Made by a program: the position numbers and the translations under genes. The notes under the pieces were generated by a model. That model saw nothing but the letters and a program-made list of their open reading frames with translations. It was not told the DNA's origin and ran no database searches. A stretch of 64,000 nt of DNA from UBA4732 sp963823075 (GTDB lineage: Bacteria > Planctomycetota > Planctomycetia > Gemmatales > Gemmataceae): assembly GCA_963823075.1 (NCBI GenBank), contig CAWGKE010000014.1, positions 62,001 through 126,000 of the forward strand, in the 5' to 3' direction. How positions within the stretch are numbered: the first letter of the stretch is position 1; every line of letters starts with the position of its first letter. Shown in pieces: positions 22,163 through 32,737 of this stretch.

Positions 22163-23820
22163 ATGCGACGCGCCTATCAATACTCGCGGTTCTCAACGGA
22201 AAAACAGGAAGACGGCGACAGCCTCCGCCGGCAGACGGCGCTGGCCAAAGCCTACTGCGAGCGCCACGGCCTGACCCTGGACGCCTCCACGCTGGCCGAC
22301 CTCGGCGTCAGCGGCTACACGGGCGACAATTCCACCGGGGGGAGCTGGGGGCCTTCCTGCAAGCCGTAGACGACGGCAAGATCGCGGCCGGCTCCGTCCT
22401 CATCGTCGAGAACATCGACAGACTCAGCCGGCTCCCGCCGAACAAGGCCAACAAGCTGCTCGAGCGCATCATCGACGCCGGCGTGTCGCTGGTGACGACC
22501 AGCCCCGAGCGCGAATACACGGCGGACAATATTTCCTCTTTCGGCATCTGGATTGAATTGCAAGTGAGCATGTTGCTGGCCCACGAGGAATCGAGCAAGA
22601 AGAGCAAGCGGCTCCGGGAAATGTGGATGGAGAAGCGCAAGGCGATGGTGGAGCGCAAGGTATCCGCCGTCAAGCCGCCCTCTTGGCTGAAGCTATCGGC
22701 CGACCGGACGAAATGGGTGGTGAAAGAGGACGTGGCCAGGATCGTTCGCCGCATGTTCGAGTTGGCGAAGGGCGGCCACGGCCAGGGCGTCATCGCCCGC
22801 ATTCTGCACGAGGAACACCCGAAAGGACTGAGGGGCAAGGGCTGGCACACCTGGACCATCGGCGCGATACTGCGTTCCCGCGAAGTGCTGGGCGAGTACC
22901 AGATGCACACGGGGGGGCCAGGCAAGAACGGCCGGAAATCGACCCGCAAGCCATGCGGCGACCCGATTCCCGGTTTCTTTCCCGCCATCGTCCCCGAGGC
23001 CGATTTCTACGCCGTCCAGAACGCCGTCAGCGGGCGGCGGCATGGAGGCGGGAGGATCGCAGGGGTTCCCAATTTGTTCTCGTCCGTCCTTCACGACGCC
23101 CGCGACGGCAAGACGCTGGTGATGAACTCTTCCGATAGCAAGCGGCACCTTGTTTCATCCGGCGCCATCCGCCGTCAACCCGGTTCTGTCTACGTGTCCT
23201 TCCCCTATCAGGAGATGGAAGAGGCCATCCTGACGCGGCTCCGCGAACTGAAGGCAAGCGACATCCTGCCCAAGAACGGCCGGGAGGATCGGGTGGGAAT
23301 CCTATCCGGCAAACTGGCGGCGCTCAACCACAAGATCGCCGTGGTGCGTCGGCGCGCCGACGAGGCCGACGACATCACGACCTTCCTGGACATGATCGCC
23401 GACTACGAACGGCAGAAGAAGGTGATGGCGGCCGAGCTGCAACGGGCCACGGCCGAGGCCGCGTCCGACGAGGCCGTGACGCTGGGAGAGACGCACTCCC
23501 TCATCGACCTGTTGCGGAAGACGAGCGGCCCGGAGAGGGATGCGCTCCGCCTCAAGATCAAGGCGCACATCCGGCAGCTCGTGAGCGACGGGTGGATCCT
23601 GACCGTCGCCCGCGGGCGGGACCGTCTCGCCGTGGTGCAGCTATGGTTCCAGGGGGGGGCGACCCATCGAGACTACCTTGTCGCCTATGTAGGGGGCGAA
23701 TTATCGCAGGAGTCGGAGGCGATGCCCACCCTACCCCACGGGCTGGACTTGCGCCGCCCCGACCACGCCGCCCGGCTGGAGAAGGCGTTGCTCCGAACCC
23801 CCGCGGCCGACCGCGCGTAG
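22163..23820 (+). CDS. Large serine recombinase (integrase)
   Basis: Site-specific recombinase that presumably integrates and excises the element. The N-terminal resolvase domain has YSRFSTEKQEDGDSLRRQ with the nucleophile Ser, then VENIDRLSRLPPNKANKLLERI. The recombinase domain covers WVVKEDVARIVRRMFELAKGG to VLGEYQMHTGGPG. A coiled stretch, ADEADDITTFLDMIADYERQKK, precedes the C terminus. The frame breaks near 22342 in a G6 run; a seventh G joins STGGE to LGAFLQAVDDGKIAAGSV and yields 552 residues, normal for this class. The gene sits 65 bases from attL. Confidence 0.9.
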
Positions 23821-23936
23821 AATAAGGCAACGGCACCCGCCGAGGATGGCCATCCGAAGCGGTGAAAAAGGCGTCCCCCCGCTCCCCGGAGCCTCACCGG
23901 GGGCGGCGGACGCTGGCCCCGCACCGTGAGGCTACC

Positions 23937-24665
23937 ATGTCCAGCAAACGCACCGATACGAGCGCGGAGTCCGCGTCCAGCGAAATCCGCCCGCCGAAAG
24001 AGATTTTTGAAGCGTTGATGCGCGACGGCACCAAGCGCCTTGTGAATCCGGCTGCGCCGGGGGTCGAACTAATCAACTGCGTACTGAACACAACACTTCA
24101 GGCGGGCGGCGCCTTTGACATGTCAAAGGCCAAAAACCCGGCCGTATTCTACGACCTTACCGTGTACAAATTGCCCGATGGAAAGTACGTCACTCAGCAA
24201 TGGCAAGGCGAACCGGGGGATCGCAAAGTCGCGTCTACAGAGGTGGTTCCCGCGCAGGCTGCCTCCAAACTGCTGAAAGCCGGTCTGCCCGTCCCGACGG
24301 GCCTCCCGCTGCCCGACCTGGCGTTGGTTCGGACAAACGAGGCGAGCGACGGCGACTACAAATACGAATTCAAGGATCTTGAATTGATACCAGCCGGGTT
24401 CGCCTATAAGAACGAGCCTTACGACCTAGCGGGTAAGCCGCGGGCGATGCTCAACGCGCTCCTGAAATCGCGCTACAAACGCTGCTCAGTGTCAGAATTG
24501 CGCCAGGCTCTGGCCGTGGATGACGCGGCCGTCGAGTACCCCGAGCAGGTGATAAGAGATGCTGCCAAGGCGCTGAATGCCGCACTGAAAAAGGCCATCA
24601 GGAAGCCCGCTCTCCGCTCAAAGGGCAAGGGAGCGGAATTGGCATACATCCTTGACCTGCCGTAA
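23937..24665 (+). CDS. Unknown element protein downstream of the recombinase
   Basis: A 242-residue protein, not recognised. The chosen start is ATG 23937 (MSSKRTDTSAESASSE). The N-terminal half has FDMSKAKNPAVFYDLTVYKLPDGKYVTQQW and the C-terminal third looks helical and basic (KSRYKRCSVSELRQALAVDD ... ALKKAIRKPALRSKGKG), possibly a winged helix. Base composition is less GC-rich than the neighbouring genes. A directionality factor is possible given the position next to the recombinase, but there is no motif evidence. Confidence 0.6.
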   Translation: MSSKRTDTSAESASSEIRPPKEIFEALMRDGTKRLVNPAAPGVELINCVLNTTLQAGGAFDMSKAKNPAVFYDLTVYKLPDGKYVTQQWQGEPGDRKVASTEVVPAQAASKLLKAGLPVPTGLPLPDLALVRTNEASDGDYKYEFKDLELIPAGFAYKNEPYDLAGKPRAMLNALLKSRYKRCSVSELRQALAVDDAAVEYPEQVIRDAAKALNAALKKAIRKPALRSKGKGAELAYILDLP

Positions 24666-24748
24666 CCCCGTCGGGGAACCCAGCCGCTTTTTCGCTTTTC
24701 TATTCTCGCGCCCCGTCTCATTCTACTGTGCCGTGTTCTCTAGGGGAC

Positions 24749-24931
24749 ATGGACACGACGATCCCACCCAGTGCCGAGCTACGAGCCGACATCCTGGCGC
24801 CTCCGCCGAGCTGCGCCTTACGGCGACTGCTGCGCCTGGCCGAGGCCGCCGAGGCTGTTCGCCAGGCGCGGGAGTCCCGTCAGGTCGCCACCGCCGCAAT
24901 AGGCCGGCGAGAGGAGCCGGCCCATGCGTAA
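24749..24931 (+). CDS. Small element protein, 60 residues
   Basis: MDTTIPPSAELRADILAPPP followed by an alanine- and arginine-rich amphipathic helix. It is preceded by AGGGGAC and overlaps the next start by 8 bases. No family recognised. Confidence 0.5.
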   Translation: MDTTIPPSAELRADILAPPPSCALRRLLRLAEAAEAVRQARESRQVATAAIGRREEPAHA

Positions 24932-25112
24932 TGTCGCGCGCGGTTCGACCGCCACTAAACCGACACCGGCCCCACGGCCGACGCCCGCCGCCGCCATCCT
25001 GGAGGCGCTGGCGAAGGACGCCGACCGGCTGGTGAATGAGTGGGCGGGAACGATGCTGCGCGGCGAGTCGGCGCCGGATAACCCCGCACCGGACGCGGAG
25101 GGCGACGCATGA
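24924..25112 (+). CDS. Small element protein, 62 residues
   Basis: Proline- and threonine-rich start and a short helix AILEALAKDADRLVNEWAGTML. Its stop overlaps the primase start (ATGA), which implies translational coupling with replication. Function unknown. Confidence 0.5.
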   Translation: MRNVARGSTATKPTPAPRPTPAAAILEALAKDADRLVNEWAGTMLRGESAPDNPAPDAEGDA

Positions 25113-27844
25113 GCTGCACGCCCCCTGACAGGCTCCGCCTCATCCGGCGTTACTTCCTGAACCGGGAGGATAGATTTTGCTTCATCGCCCCGTGGGGCAA
25201 GCCCTGCCCGATCGAGGGCGGCGACAATACCGACGCGGCGTTGCTGGCACACTTGCAGGGCGACGACGCCCCGGCCGTCACCGTCCGATGGATTACAAAG
25301 CGCGGCAAAAGCGGCACGGAAACCGGGCGCTTCCGCCTCGGCGCCTACTGCCCGGCGCCGGACGGCCGCACGATCTGCGCCGTGGTCGATTGCGACGGCG
25401 GCGGACGGCACGGCCACCCGCTGGCCGATCCCCTCGGCGTCGCCCTGCGCATCATCGCGGCGCTGCGGAAGGCCGGCATCGTGGCCCACCTGGAGTGTTC
25501 GGGGTCGGGGACCGGCTGGCACGTCTGGATTTTCTTCGAGACGGGCGTCCCCGCCGCTAAGGTTCGTCGCCTGCTGCTGGCACTCATGCCCAAGGACGCG
25601 CCGCTGCAAAAGGGAGGGTTCGCCGACGCCGCCTCTAACCGCGGCTTGGAGGTGTTCCCAAAACAGGATTTCATCCCGGAGGACGGACTCGGCAATCAGG
25701 TTTGGCTGCCGTGGTGGAGCGGAGCCGCCGAGCGAGGCAACCGCTTCTATCAGGTCGGACCGGACGGCGAAATCGCCGCCTACGACCCGGACGATTTCGA
25801 GACCGTTGCCGAGGCGGACCTCGACCGCGCCCTGGCCGACCTACCCGCCCCAAAGGCGAAAGCGAGGCGGACGCGCTTCACCTATCAGGGCGCGACGATC
25901 ACCGACCGCGACCTGGCGCGCTCCGCCCTGTCGGGACTGAACCCAACCCGCGCCGACGGTTATGACGACTGGTTGCGCGTCGGCATGGCCCTGCACGCCG
26001 TGGATGCCTCCGGCGAGATGCTGGAATCGTGGGACCATTGGTCGCGGTCCTGCCCGGACAAATACCGCGACGGCGAATGCGCGAGGAAATGGAGCAGTTT
26101 CGACGGCAATGGGGTATCGCTGGGGACGCTCATCCACATGGCGCGGCAGGACGGCTGGACGCACCCCGGACAAACATCCGCCGCCGACCGGAACGGGCAC
26201 ACGCGCACAGCCACCGCAACGGCAACGGCAACGGCCGCGCGGCGGCGAACGGCCAACCCCACTCCGCAGACGACGGCGAGTCCGAGGAGGACGACGGGGG
26301 CGGCAATGCGGGCGGGAACGGCGCCCATGCGCCGGCAGGCGACCAGGATGCGGCGCACCTGACGGATCGGGGCAACGCCATCCGGTTGGCGCGGGAACAC
26401 GGGGAAGACATCCGGCACGTCCACCCCTGGCGGAAATGGTTGTGCTGGGACGGCCGGCGCTGGCGCGTGGACGCCGAGGGGGCCGTGAACCTTCGCGCTA
26501 AGCGGATGATCGCGGCGATGTTCCGCCGCGCGGCGGAAGAGGTTCAGGCGATTGCCGCTCAACTGGAGGCGATGGGTGATGACGGCGGCGACGAAGAGTG
26601 AGCTGAAGATTCGGCTGAAGCAGGCGCAGGCGACGATGAACTGGGCGCTCAAGAGCGAGTCCGCCAAGAACATCAACGGGATGCTCGACCTGGCGCGCTC
26701 CGAACCAGGCGTCCCGAGCCTGCCCGATCAGCTGGATGCCGACCCGTGGCTGCTGAACTGCGTCAACGCCGCGGTGGACTTGCGGACGGGCCGGCCGCGG
26801 GAACACCGGCGCGAGGATTTGATTACTAAACTCTGCCCGACGCCCTACCTGCCCGACGCCAAATGCCCCGCCTGGCTGCGCTTCATGGAGGACGTTTTCA
26901 AGAAGCGGGAACGGCTCATTACGTTCGTCCAGCGCCTGCTGGGCATGTGCTGCACCGGCGACGTGAGCGAAGAGATTTTCCCGATCTTTCACGGCGCCGG
27001 CGCGAACGGCAAAACAACGCTCATCAATGCCGCCATGCGGACGCTGGGGACCGACTACGCCGTGAAGGTGCGGTCGGAATTACTGATGCAGGCCAAGGGC
27101 GAGCGGCACCCGACAGAGATCGCCGACCTGTTCGGCCGCCGGTTGGCCGTGGCGGAAGAGACGCCGGAGGGCGCGCCTTTGAATGAATCGCTCATCAAGG
27201 ACTTGACCAGCCGGGGGCGGCAACAGGCCCGGCGGGTCCGCGAGGACTTCTGGACGTTCGAGAAGACGCACAAGTTGGCCCTCATCACGAATCACCGGCC
27301 GGTCATCAGGGGCCGGGACTCAGGTATCTGGCGCCGGCTGCGTCTCATCCCGTTCGAGGTGCAGTTCTGGGACCCGGAGAAGCATCCGGACCCGGAGGCG
27401 GAGGGGCTGGACCCCGCGCTCAAGCAGGACAAGCGCCTCGACGTGAAGTTGGCGGCCGAGGCCCCGGGCATACTGGCGTGGATGGTCCGCGGCTGTCTGG
27501 ACTGGCAGCGCGACGGCCTGACCATGCCGGAGGAAGTGCAGATCGCCACGGATGGGTACCGCGATGCCGAGGACGTTTTCGCGCAGTTCCTCGGCGAGCG
27601 GTGCGTCCAGGGGACGGACTTCCGGTGCAAGTTGAGGGTGCTGTACCCCGCCTACAAGACGTGGGCAGAGGCGATGGGTGAGCGGCCGATGGGGAGCAAA
27701 ACGTTCTCGCAGGCTCTGTTGGAGCGGCAGTTCCGCAGCACCATGTCGAACGGGACGTGGTACGTCGGGGTGGCGTTACGCCAGGACGGAGACGGCCAGG
27801 AGGCGGCCGGAACCGTGGAATCTTGGGACGAAATTCCAGGTTAA
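25109..27844 (+). CDS. Primase-helicase (phage/plasmid P4-type)
   Basis: Replication protein of the element, about 911 residues when three segments are joined. Segment 1 (to about 26200) is an archaeo-eukaryotic primase-like domain with CAVVDCDGGGRHGHP and HLECSGSGTGWHVWIFFE, followed by a PriCT-2-like part with DDWLRVGMALHAVD and CARKWSSFDG. Segment 2 (about 26200-26600) has LTDRGNAIRLAREHGEDIRH. Segment 3 is a D5_N/SF3 helicase with GAGANGKTTLINA (Walker A), VAEETPEGAPLNE and ALITNHRPVIRGRD. Segments 1 and 3 share a frame, so two compensating single-base errors are likely in the low-complexity linker and near 26590. Confidence 0.82.
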
Positions 27845-27931
27845 TTTCTCCACGCCTGCGCGCGGGGAGACGATTAACCTGGATTTGACCTCCAAGCCTC
27901 CATGCCTCCGGCTGAGAAAAGGTGGATAAGT

Positions 27932-28054
27932 ATGGCGACGACGACGCAGACTCTCCCCTTTGGCAAGCACAAGGACACACCGTGGAACTCTATCCCGTTG
28001 TCTTATCCGCGACATCGCCGCCGAGACGACGGTGCAAGAGGAGGCCCGACGATG
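27932..28054 (+). CDS. DUF3820-like short protein
   Basis: MATTTQTLPFGKHKDTPWNSIPLSY matches the FGKHKG-type signature of DUF3820-like proteins, small helical proteins found in phages and bacteria. A shift near 28005 is needed to read RDIAAETTVQEEARR up to the TGA at 28054, giving about 40 residues. The stop overlaps the next ATG by ATGA. Function unknown. Confidence 0.5.
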
Positions 28055-28537
28055 AGTGCGACCACAGCACGAACGACGGCGACAGTCTTACCCATCGCAC
28101 CGGATGATGGGCTGTTCCTGCGCGTGGCGCCGTCGGCTCGCCGCTCGCACAACGCGGCCCGACCGGGGGAGCGGTTCGCCGCCGCGTTCCGGCTGACGTG
28201 GGAGCGGTTGCCCGCCGACGTGCGCGGGGTGTTGCTGCGCTACTGGAATCGCCAGTCCCAGGCGCCACGAATCGAACTCGGCACGCATCGCATGGCGCAC
28301 GGCCGCGGGCGGCGCCTTACCGGCGTCGCCGTGTGCACGGATTGCGGCTTCACGCTGCGTTTCCGCCCAGAATGGGATGCGTGTTCCGCGTCGTCATGCG
28401 GCCCGGTCATCGCCCACGAGTTGCGCGACGCCTACCGTTGGGCCACGGACAGCATCGATCAAGACACTGCCGCCGAAGAGGCCGCCGCGTGGCGACTGGC
28501 GAGCGAATGGGGATTTCCACTTTCGAGGGGAATATGA
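28052..28537 (+). CDS. Cys-rich element protein, possibly a degenerate metallopeptidase
   Basis: A 161-residue protein translated from ATG 28052. GVAVCTDCGFTLRF and DACSASSCG form a possible zinc-binding pair of cysteines. The segment GPVIAHELRDAYRWA followed by AEEAAAWRLASEWGF resembles the HExxH...E layout of M78-type phage peptidases, but the second His position is Asp, so activity is doubtful. The similarity is weak and by eye only. Its stop overlaps the next start. Confidence 0.5.
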   Translation: MSATTARTTATVLPIAPDDGLFLRVAPSARRSHNAARPGERFAAAFRLTWERLPADVRGVLLRYWNRQSQAPRIELGTHRMAHGRGRRLTGVAVCTDCGFTLRFRPEWDACSASSCGPVIAHELRDAYRWATDSIDQDTAAEEAAAWRLASEWGFPLSRGI

Positions 28538-28755
28538 CCGAACCCGAACGATTCCGCGTCGAACTGGAGGCGCGGCCCGACGCCGTACCGGCCGAAACGC
28601 GGCTGAAAAAGCTGTTGAAGAGCGCTTTACGGGTTTATGGCTTCAAGTGCCGGACCGCCGTGGCCGTCCTGCCCACAGCGCACGCCGCGGCCGACTTCGG
28701 CTCGCCCGGCAGCGTCGGCGGCGCGATCGCATTCACCCAGTTCACGGAGGCTTGA
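28534..28755 (+). CDS. Small element protein, 73 residues
   Basis: Coupled by ATGA to the preceding gene. The stretch ETRLKKLLKSALRVYGFKCRTAVAVLP suggests one basic helix then a strand. Not assigned; similar short proteins occur in planctomycete islands. Confidence 0.5.
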   Translation: MTEPERFRVELEARPDAVPAETRLKKLLKSALRVYGFKCRTAVAVLPTAHAAADFGSPGSVGGAIAFTQFTEA

Positions 28756-28757
28756 GC

Positions 28758-29156
28758 ATGGCCGCCCTGAGCATCGAGTCCCGACGATTTGCCATCGCCC
28801 GCTTGCCGGAAAACGCGACGCTGCGTTTGTTCACGAACGACGTGGACGCAAGCGACCCCGGCTTGACGGCCGCCGACTTTATCGAGCCGACCGACGCCGC
28901 ATACCGGCCCAAGTCGATCCGCCCCGGACAATGGGAATGGATCGGCGGCGCCGCCGAGGCCGAGGCGGAAGTCTTGATTGACGCACCAAGCGCGGCCGAG
29001 GTCAAAGGGTGGTTCCTGACTGGCGGCGAGCCGGCCGTTTTGATCGGCGCGAAGCGCGTAGAGCCGCCGCCCGCCGCCGCAGCGCCGCTCTGGGTGCTGA
29101 CGGGCACGATTCGCCTTGGGATCGGCGCTGACCTCTTTGGAGACGATGACGCATGA
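28758..29156 (+). CDS. Unknown element protein, 132 residues
   Basis: Start ATG 28758 with GGAGG upstream. A beta-rich sequence with TLRLFTNDVDASDPGLTAADFIEPTDAAYRPK and a late GTIRLGIGADLFGDDDA. Resembles small phage accessory or head-associated proteins only in composition. Its stop overlaps the next start by ATGA. Confidence 0.5.
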   Translation: MAALSIESRRFAIARLPENATLRLFTNDVDASDPGLTAADFIEPTDAAYRPKSIRPGQWEWIGGAAEAEAEVLIDAPSAAEVKGWFLTGGEPAVLIGAKRVEPPPAAAAPLWVLTGTIRLGIGADLFGDDDA

Positions 29157-29937
29157 CCGTAAAGGAGTGGATCGACCAATTCGCCTCCCGTATGGCGGCC
29201 TTCGCCGCCGCCGCCGAGGCGCTGCAGAACGGCCCCTCGGCCCCGACGCCGACCACCGCCGAAGACATCGAGGCGCTGCGCGGGTTGCGAGAGCAGCTTG
29301 GCCTCGGCCGCCACGGCGCGGACGGGGCGCGCTGCACGACGCCGCCGCCAAGTGGGCGGAGCCGGTGACCGCCGCCGCACAGAAGACGTTGGACCTGCTG
29401 AACAGGTTCCTTGCCTCCGTGGAGGCGTTCCTGCGCAGCCGCGCCGCGAGCGATAACGAGGATTCGTTTACTCTGCTGAGCCTGCCATCCGGCGTCGTGG
29501 GTGTAGAGGACGGCCTGGCGCTGGTCTACTTGCAGCAGCCCGGCTGCCCGCAGTGGATCCGCCATGTCTTGGATTACGGCCAGTGTTTGGAGACGCGGTA
29601 CGGCTACGCCCTGGCGTTGGGCCGCGGCGCACGCTCCCCACTCAGCGGATCGCCGATCGGCGCCAACCCGTGGTATGACACCGCAGCCGTGATTCGGTTT
29701 ACCCGCGAGAAGTCCGCCATCCAGCGCGCGCAAAAGTCCGCCAGCATCGCGGCCGAGGAGCAACTGAACCAGGAAGCACTCGCCCGCCAGTGGGCGGAGC
29801 AGGCGGCCGACCTGCGCACCAGACTGGCGGCGCTGGAGCGGCGGTTGGAGCAGCTTGAACCGGCCCCCGCGGCGCCGTCGGAGCCGGCGCCCCCGCCGTG
29901 GTTCATCCAGGCCGGAGAGGCCATGCGCCGGTTGTGA
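29153..29937 (+). CDS. Coiled-coil element protein
   Basis: About 261 residues after restoring one base near 29330, where the frame switches from ALRGLREQLGLGRHGADG to the reading with DAAAKWAEPVTAAAQKTLDLL. The C-terminal part (QWAEQAADLRTRLAALERRLEQLEP) is a clear coiled coil, and the end is proline-rich. The middle has LPSGVVGVEDGLALVYLQQPG. No family recognised; it may be structural. Confidence 0.55.
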
Positions 29938-30029
29938 GATTCAGTGACGTTCGCCCGCTGTTCCCTCTGCGCCGTGGCGTGCGGGAGGTCGGTCCTCCCG
30001 CCGCCGCGGTTTCACCCGGAGATGTTGAG

Positions 30030-30256
30030 ATGAAGCAGCAGAACAGAAGGCCCAGCGTCCGCAAGGCCGCCGCCCCCAAGCCGCCCAAGGTCGAGGACAC
30101 CCGCGTTTCAGTCAAGCCCGCCCGCATCGCGCTGTGCGAGGGCGGCGGCAAGCCCCCGCGGGTCGTCGGGACGCCGTTCGCCGGGGACGTGGACCAGCCC
30201 GGCGCGAAGGCGCCCGGCGCTTCGGAGGCGACCAGGGCAAGACCACGGGCGACTGA
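30030..30256 (+). CDS. Short basic element protein
   Basis: MKQQNRRPSVRKAAAPKPPKVED, lysine- and proline-rich. The frame as written reads on, but one shift near 30220 gives GGDQGKTTGD and a stop at 30256. Preceded by GGAGATG. Weakly supported; function unknown. Confidence 0.35.
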
Positions 30257-30461
30257 CGAGGACCGATTACCCAGCGGACGGCGGATTGACCGCCGCCGAC
30301 ACAACGGAGAATCATCATGGCAAAAGGGTCAGTCTCCTTCAACTTCGGGGCAAATGCGCCGAAGCCCCAAGAAGCCCAAGAAGCCCAAGAAGCCCGGCGG
30401 CAAGAAGGGCAGTCAGTCCAACGCCTGGCGCGCCTACACCAGCAGGGAAGAGGTAAGCCCG

Positions 30462-31097
30462 ATGGCCCGCTTCACCGTCCGCAAGCTGCCGTTCGGCCGC
30501 CGTCACGACGAGGACGGCGACGACGACGGCCAGGGGCTGCCGACGCCGCACCGCCTCAAGCTGGCGGCCCGCCGCGCCGCCGGGATTGCCGAGGCGAAGG
30601 CCGTGCTGTTGCACCTGCCGGGGCCGGGCGAGAGCTTACATGCGATTTGCACCGCCCGCATGGATCTTACCGACGTGATCGGCGCGATGATCGAACGGCT
30701 CGGCCGATGCGACCGGATGTGGATTGCGACCCTCGGCTACAACTCCGCCAACCTTCGCGCGATGCTTCGATGGACGGACTCCGGGGCCGTCGGGTCGCTT
30801 ACGCTCTTGGCCTCCATCTTCTTCCGCTCGCACAAGGGCGACTTGTGGGCCGAGACGCTTGCCGAGTTCCGCAAGAGGAAGCAGCGGGCCGCGTGCTGTC
30901 ACTCGCACTGTAAGGTCGTGGCGCTGGAGTGGACCGACGGCGCTAAAATGGCGATAGAAGGGAGTGCAAATTTGTGCGGCAATGGTTCCGGCAGGGAAAA
31001 CCTTGCCATCGTTCACGACGCCCACCTGACCGATTGGCACGCCGCATGGATTTCGGACCTTGTGAGTCGCCATGAAGGGGAAGCCGACGAAAGCTGA
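30462..31097 (+). CDS. Phospholipase D-like domain protein
   Basis: A 211-residue protein started at ATG 30462 (MARFTVRKLPFGRRHDED). The end has HSHCKVVALEWTDGAKMAIEGSANLCGNG, which matches the HxK plus G(S/G)xN signature of a single PLD-like motif, so it could be a nuclease or an inactive relative acting as a homodimer. An upstream lysine-proline stretch made of three GAAGCCC repeats (30317-30461, MAKGSVSFNFGANAPK...) may be its N-terminal extension or a separate tiny gene; one extra C at about 30376 separates it. The gene overlaps the next one and stands just before the terminase genes. Confidence 0.65.
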   Translation: MARFTVRKLPFGRRHDEDGDDDGQGLPTPHRLKLAARRAAGIAEAKAVLLHLPGPGESLHAICTARMDLTDVIGAMIERLGRCDRMWIATLGYNSANLRAMLRWTDSGAVGSLTLLASIFFRSHKGDLWAETLAEFRKRKQRAACCHSHCKVVALEWTDGAKMAIEGSANLCGNGSGRENLAIVHDAHLTDWHAAWISDLVSRHEGEADES

Positions 31098-31467
31098 AAT
31101 GCAGCTCCGCACCGAGGAGATCCTGCGCATCCGCCTGGACGGGGCGGAGATTTGGGACGTGAGAGAGTACGTGCGTGAACAGGAGCAAGAAAAGGGTTCG
31201 TTGTGGGAGCTGGCCGAGGGCGACAAACCCTTGTCGGATAGCCAATTATGGCGCTACATCGCCAAGTCGGACAAGCTGATAGCCGAGAAGCTGCCGCGCA
31301 TCAAGGAAAAAGCTGCTCCGGCGGCACCTGGCGCAGCGACGCAACCTGTACGCCAAAGCCGTGTCCTCGGGCGACCACCGCAGCGCCTTGGCCGTGTTAC
31401 GCGACGAGGCCGAATTGCTCTCGCTTTACCCGAGCAAGAACCCGACGCCGCAAGGAGCCGACCGTGA
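31072..31467 (+). CDS. Terminase small-subunit-like HTH protein
   Basis: Begins MKGKPTKAEMQLRTEEILRIRLDGAEIWDVREYVREQEQEKGSLW, a helix-turn-helix layout like terminase small subunits, and continues LSDSQLWRYIAKSDKLIAEKLPRIKEK. One surplus G near 31313 shifts the frame; the continued protein reads LLRRHLAQRRNLYAKAVSSGDHRSALAVLRDEAELLSLYP and extends past the start of the terminase ATPase. Position directly upstream of the ATPase gene supports the call. The true C terminus cannot be fixed. Confidence 0.6.
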   Translation: MKGKPTKAEMQLRTEEILRIRLDGAEIWDVREYVREQEQEKGSLWELAEGDKPLSDSQLWRYIAKSDKLIAEKLPRIKEKAAPAAPGAATQPVRQSRVLGRPPQRLGRVTRRGRIALALPEQEPDAARSRP

Positions 31468-31821
31468 AGACATGCCCGAGGAGGACCGCGCGGCCGCCCT
31501 CGATGCGCTGTATGCCCGCGTGGATTCAGCAGGCCGAGGCCCGATTGTTGACGGGGAAGACGACCCGGACGGATCGCTACCTGGCGCGCCCGGAGGCGAT
31601 CCTGGCGGCGGCCGACATGACGCCGGACCCGTGGCAGGCGGAACTGCTTCGGGCGGCGCCGACGCGGACCTTGCTCCTCTGTTCCCGCCAGAGCGGCAAG
31701 AGCCAGACCGCCGCCGGCCTGGCCCTGCTGACCGCCCTGACGGAGCCGAATAGTCTGGTTCTGCTGCTGTCGCCGACCCATGCGCCAAAGTGGAGAACTG
31801 TACAGAAAGGTAGTTGACTTA

Positions 31822-32737
31822 GAGCCTATCCCAAAACCCCTGCCGCCCTCCAGGTGATCCAGGCGCAGGCGAAGTGGAGGAAGGCTTTGTAATTGGGGAC
31901 TTTTTTCTCCCAGCGGATCAACAGTCGTCGGAAGCGGTTCATCCAACTATGCGTCCGCTCCACCACCCAGCGCCGCGCCCGATACCCGGGGATCTTCTCC
32001 CTCGGCTCCGCCTTGGCCCCCCGGCGCTTCTTGACCGGGATGTGGGCTGTGTAACCCCAGCGGGCCACCAGCTCCCGCACCGAGGGGTAGTCATACCCCT
32101 TGTCCCCCAGAAAGTGCTGTGGCTTCTCCGGCGTGGGCTCGGGTCGCTCGATCGGGATGCTGTCCAGGGTGGCTTCGACCAGTTTCATGTCGGCCCGGTT
32201 GGCCCCGGCCACCTCCAGGCCCAGCGGCACGCCTCGGCCGTCCGTCAGCAGCGAACGCTTCGTGCCCTTTTTGGCCCGATCGGTGGGGTTCTTGCCCGTC
32301 TTTTTTCCCCCCGAGCGGGGCCTTGGTCATGGTCCCGTCCAGGCTCTGCCATTCCCAGTCGATGCCGACCTTGTCGTCGTACTCGTGCAAGGCCTTTTGC
32401 CACAGCTGGCGGAACAGCCCCCGCTTTTGCCAGCGTTGGAAGTAGCGGTGCAGACTGCTGCCGGAGCCGAACTCGGGCGGGGCGGCCTTCCAGTGGCCGC
32501 CGGTACGCAGGACGTAGAAAATGCCATCCAACACCTGGCGTTGGGGCAAAGGCGGCCGTCCCCCCTTGCGGGAGCGGCGCACCTTGGGCAACAGGGGTTC
32601 GATGCGTTCCCAGAGGGCGTCCGGGATACGGAAAGTATCGACAACCGTTTCACGAGAAGCGGCCATGACTCTGCTCCAGTTCGGTAGATAAGTGGCTACT
32701 CATATTATACCCTCCGACCGGGTTTTGGGATAGGCTC
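31822..32737. mobile_element. IS5-like insertion sequence with TTA target duplication
   Basis: The 916-bp element has perfect 17-bp ends (GAGCCTATCCCAAAACC and its reverse complement). TTA is duplicated at 31819-31821 and 32738-32740. It encodes a two-frame transposase on the minus strand. The exact ends indicate a recent insertion into the terminase gene. Confidence 0.92.
31826..32666 (-). CDS. IS5-family transposase, two overlapping frames
   Basis: The first frame (32091-32666) has IPDALWERIEPLLPKVRRSRKGGRPPLPQRQVLDGIFYVLRTG and DGTMTKAPLGG, with the first catalytic Asp near IDWEWQSLDGT. The second frame (31826-32230 and upstream) has HFLGDKGYDYPSVRELV and YRARRWVVERTHSWMNRFRRLLIRWEKK, with the other acids. 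They overlap at a G6A6 run at 32296-32307, typical of a programmed -1 frameshift in this IS group, so the product is probably one fusion of about 275 residues. Confidence 0.85.

Noticed and set aside
30360..30410. GAAGCCC repeats considered as a CRISPR array
   Set aside because: Only three units with no spacers; they encode a Lys-Pro run.
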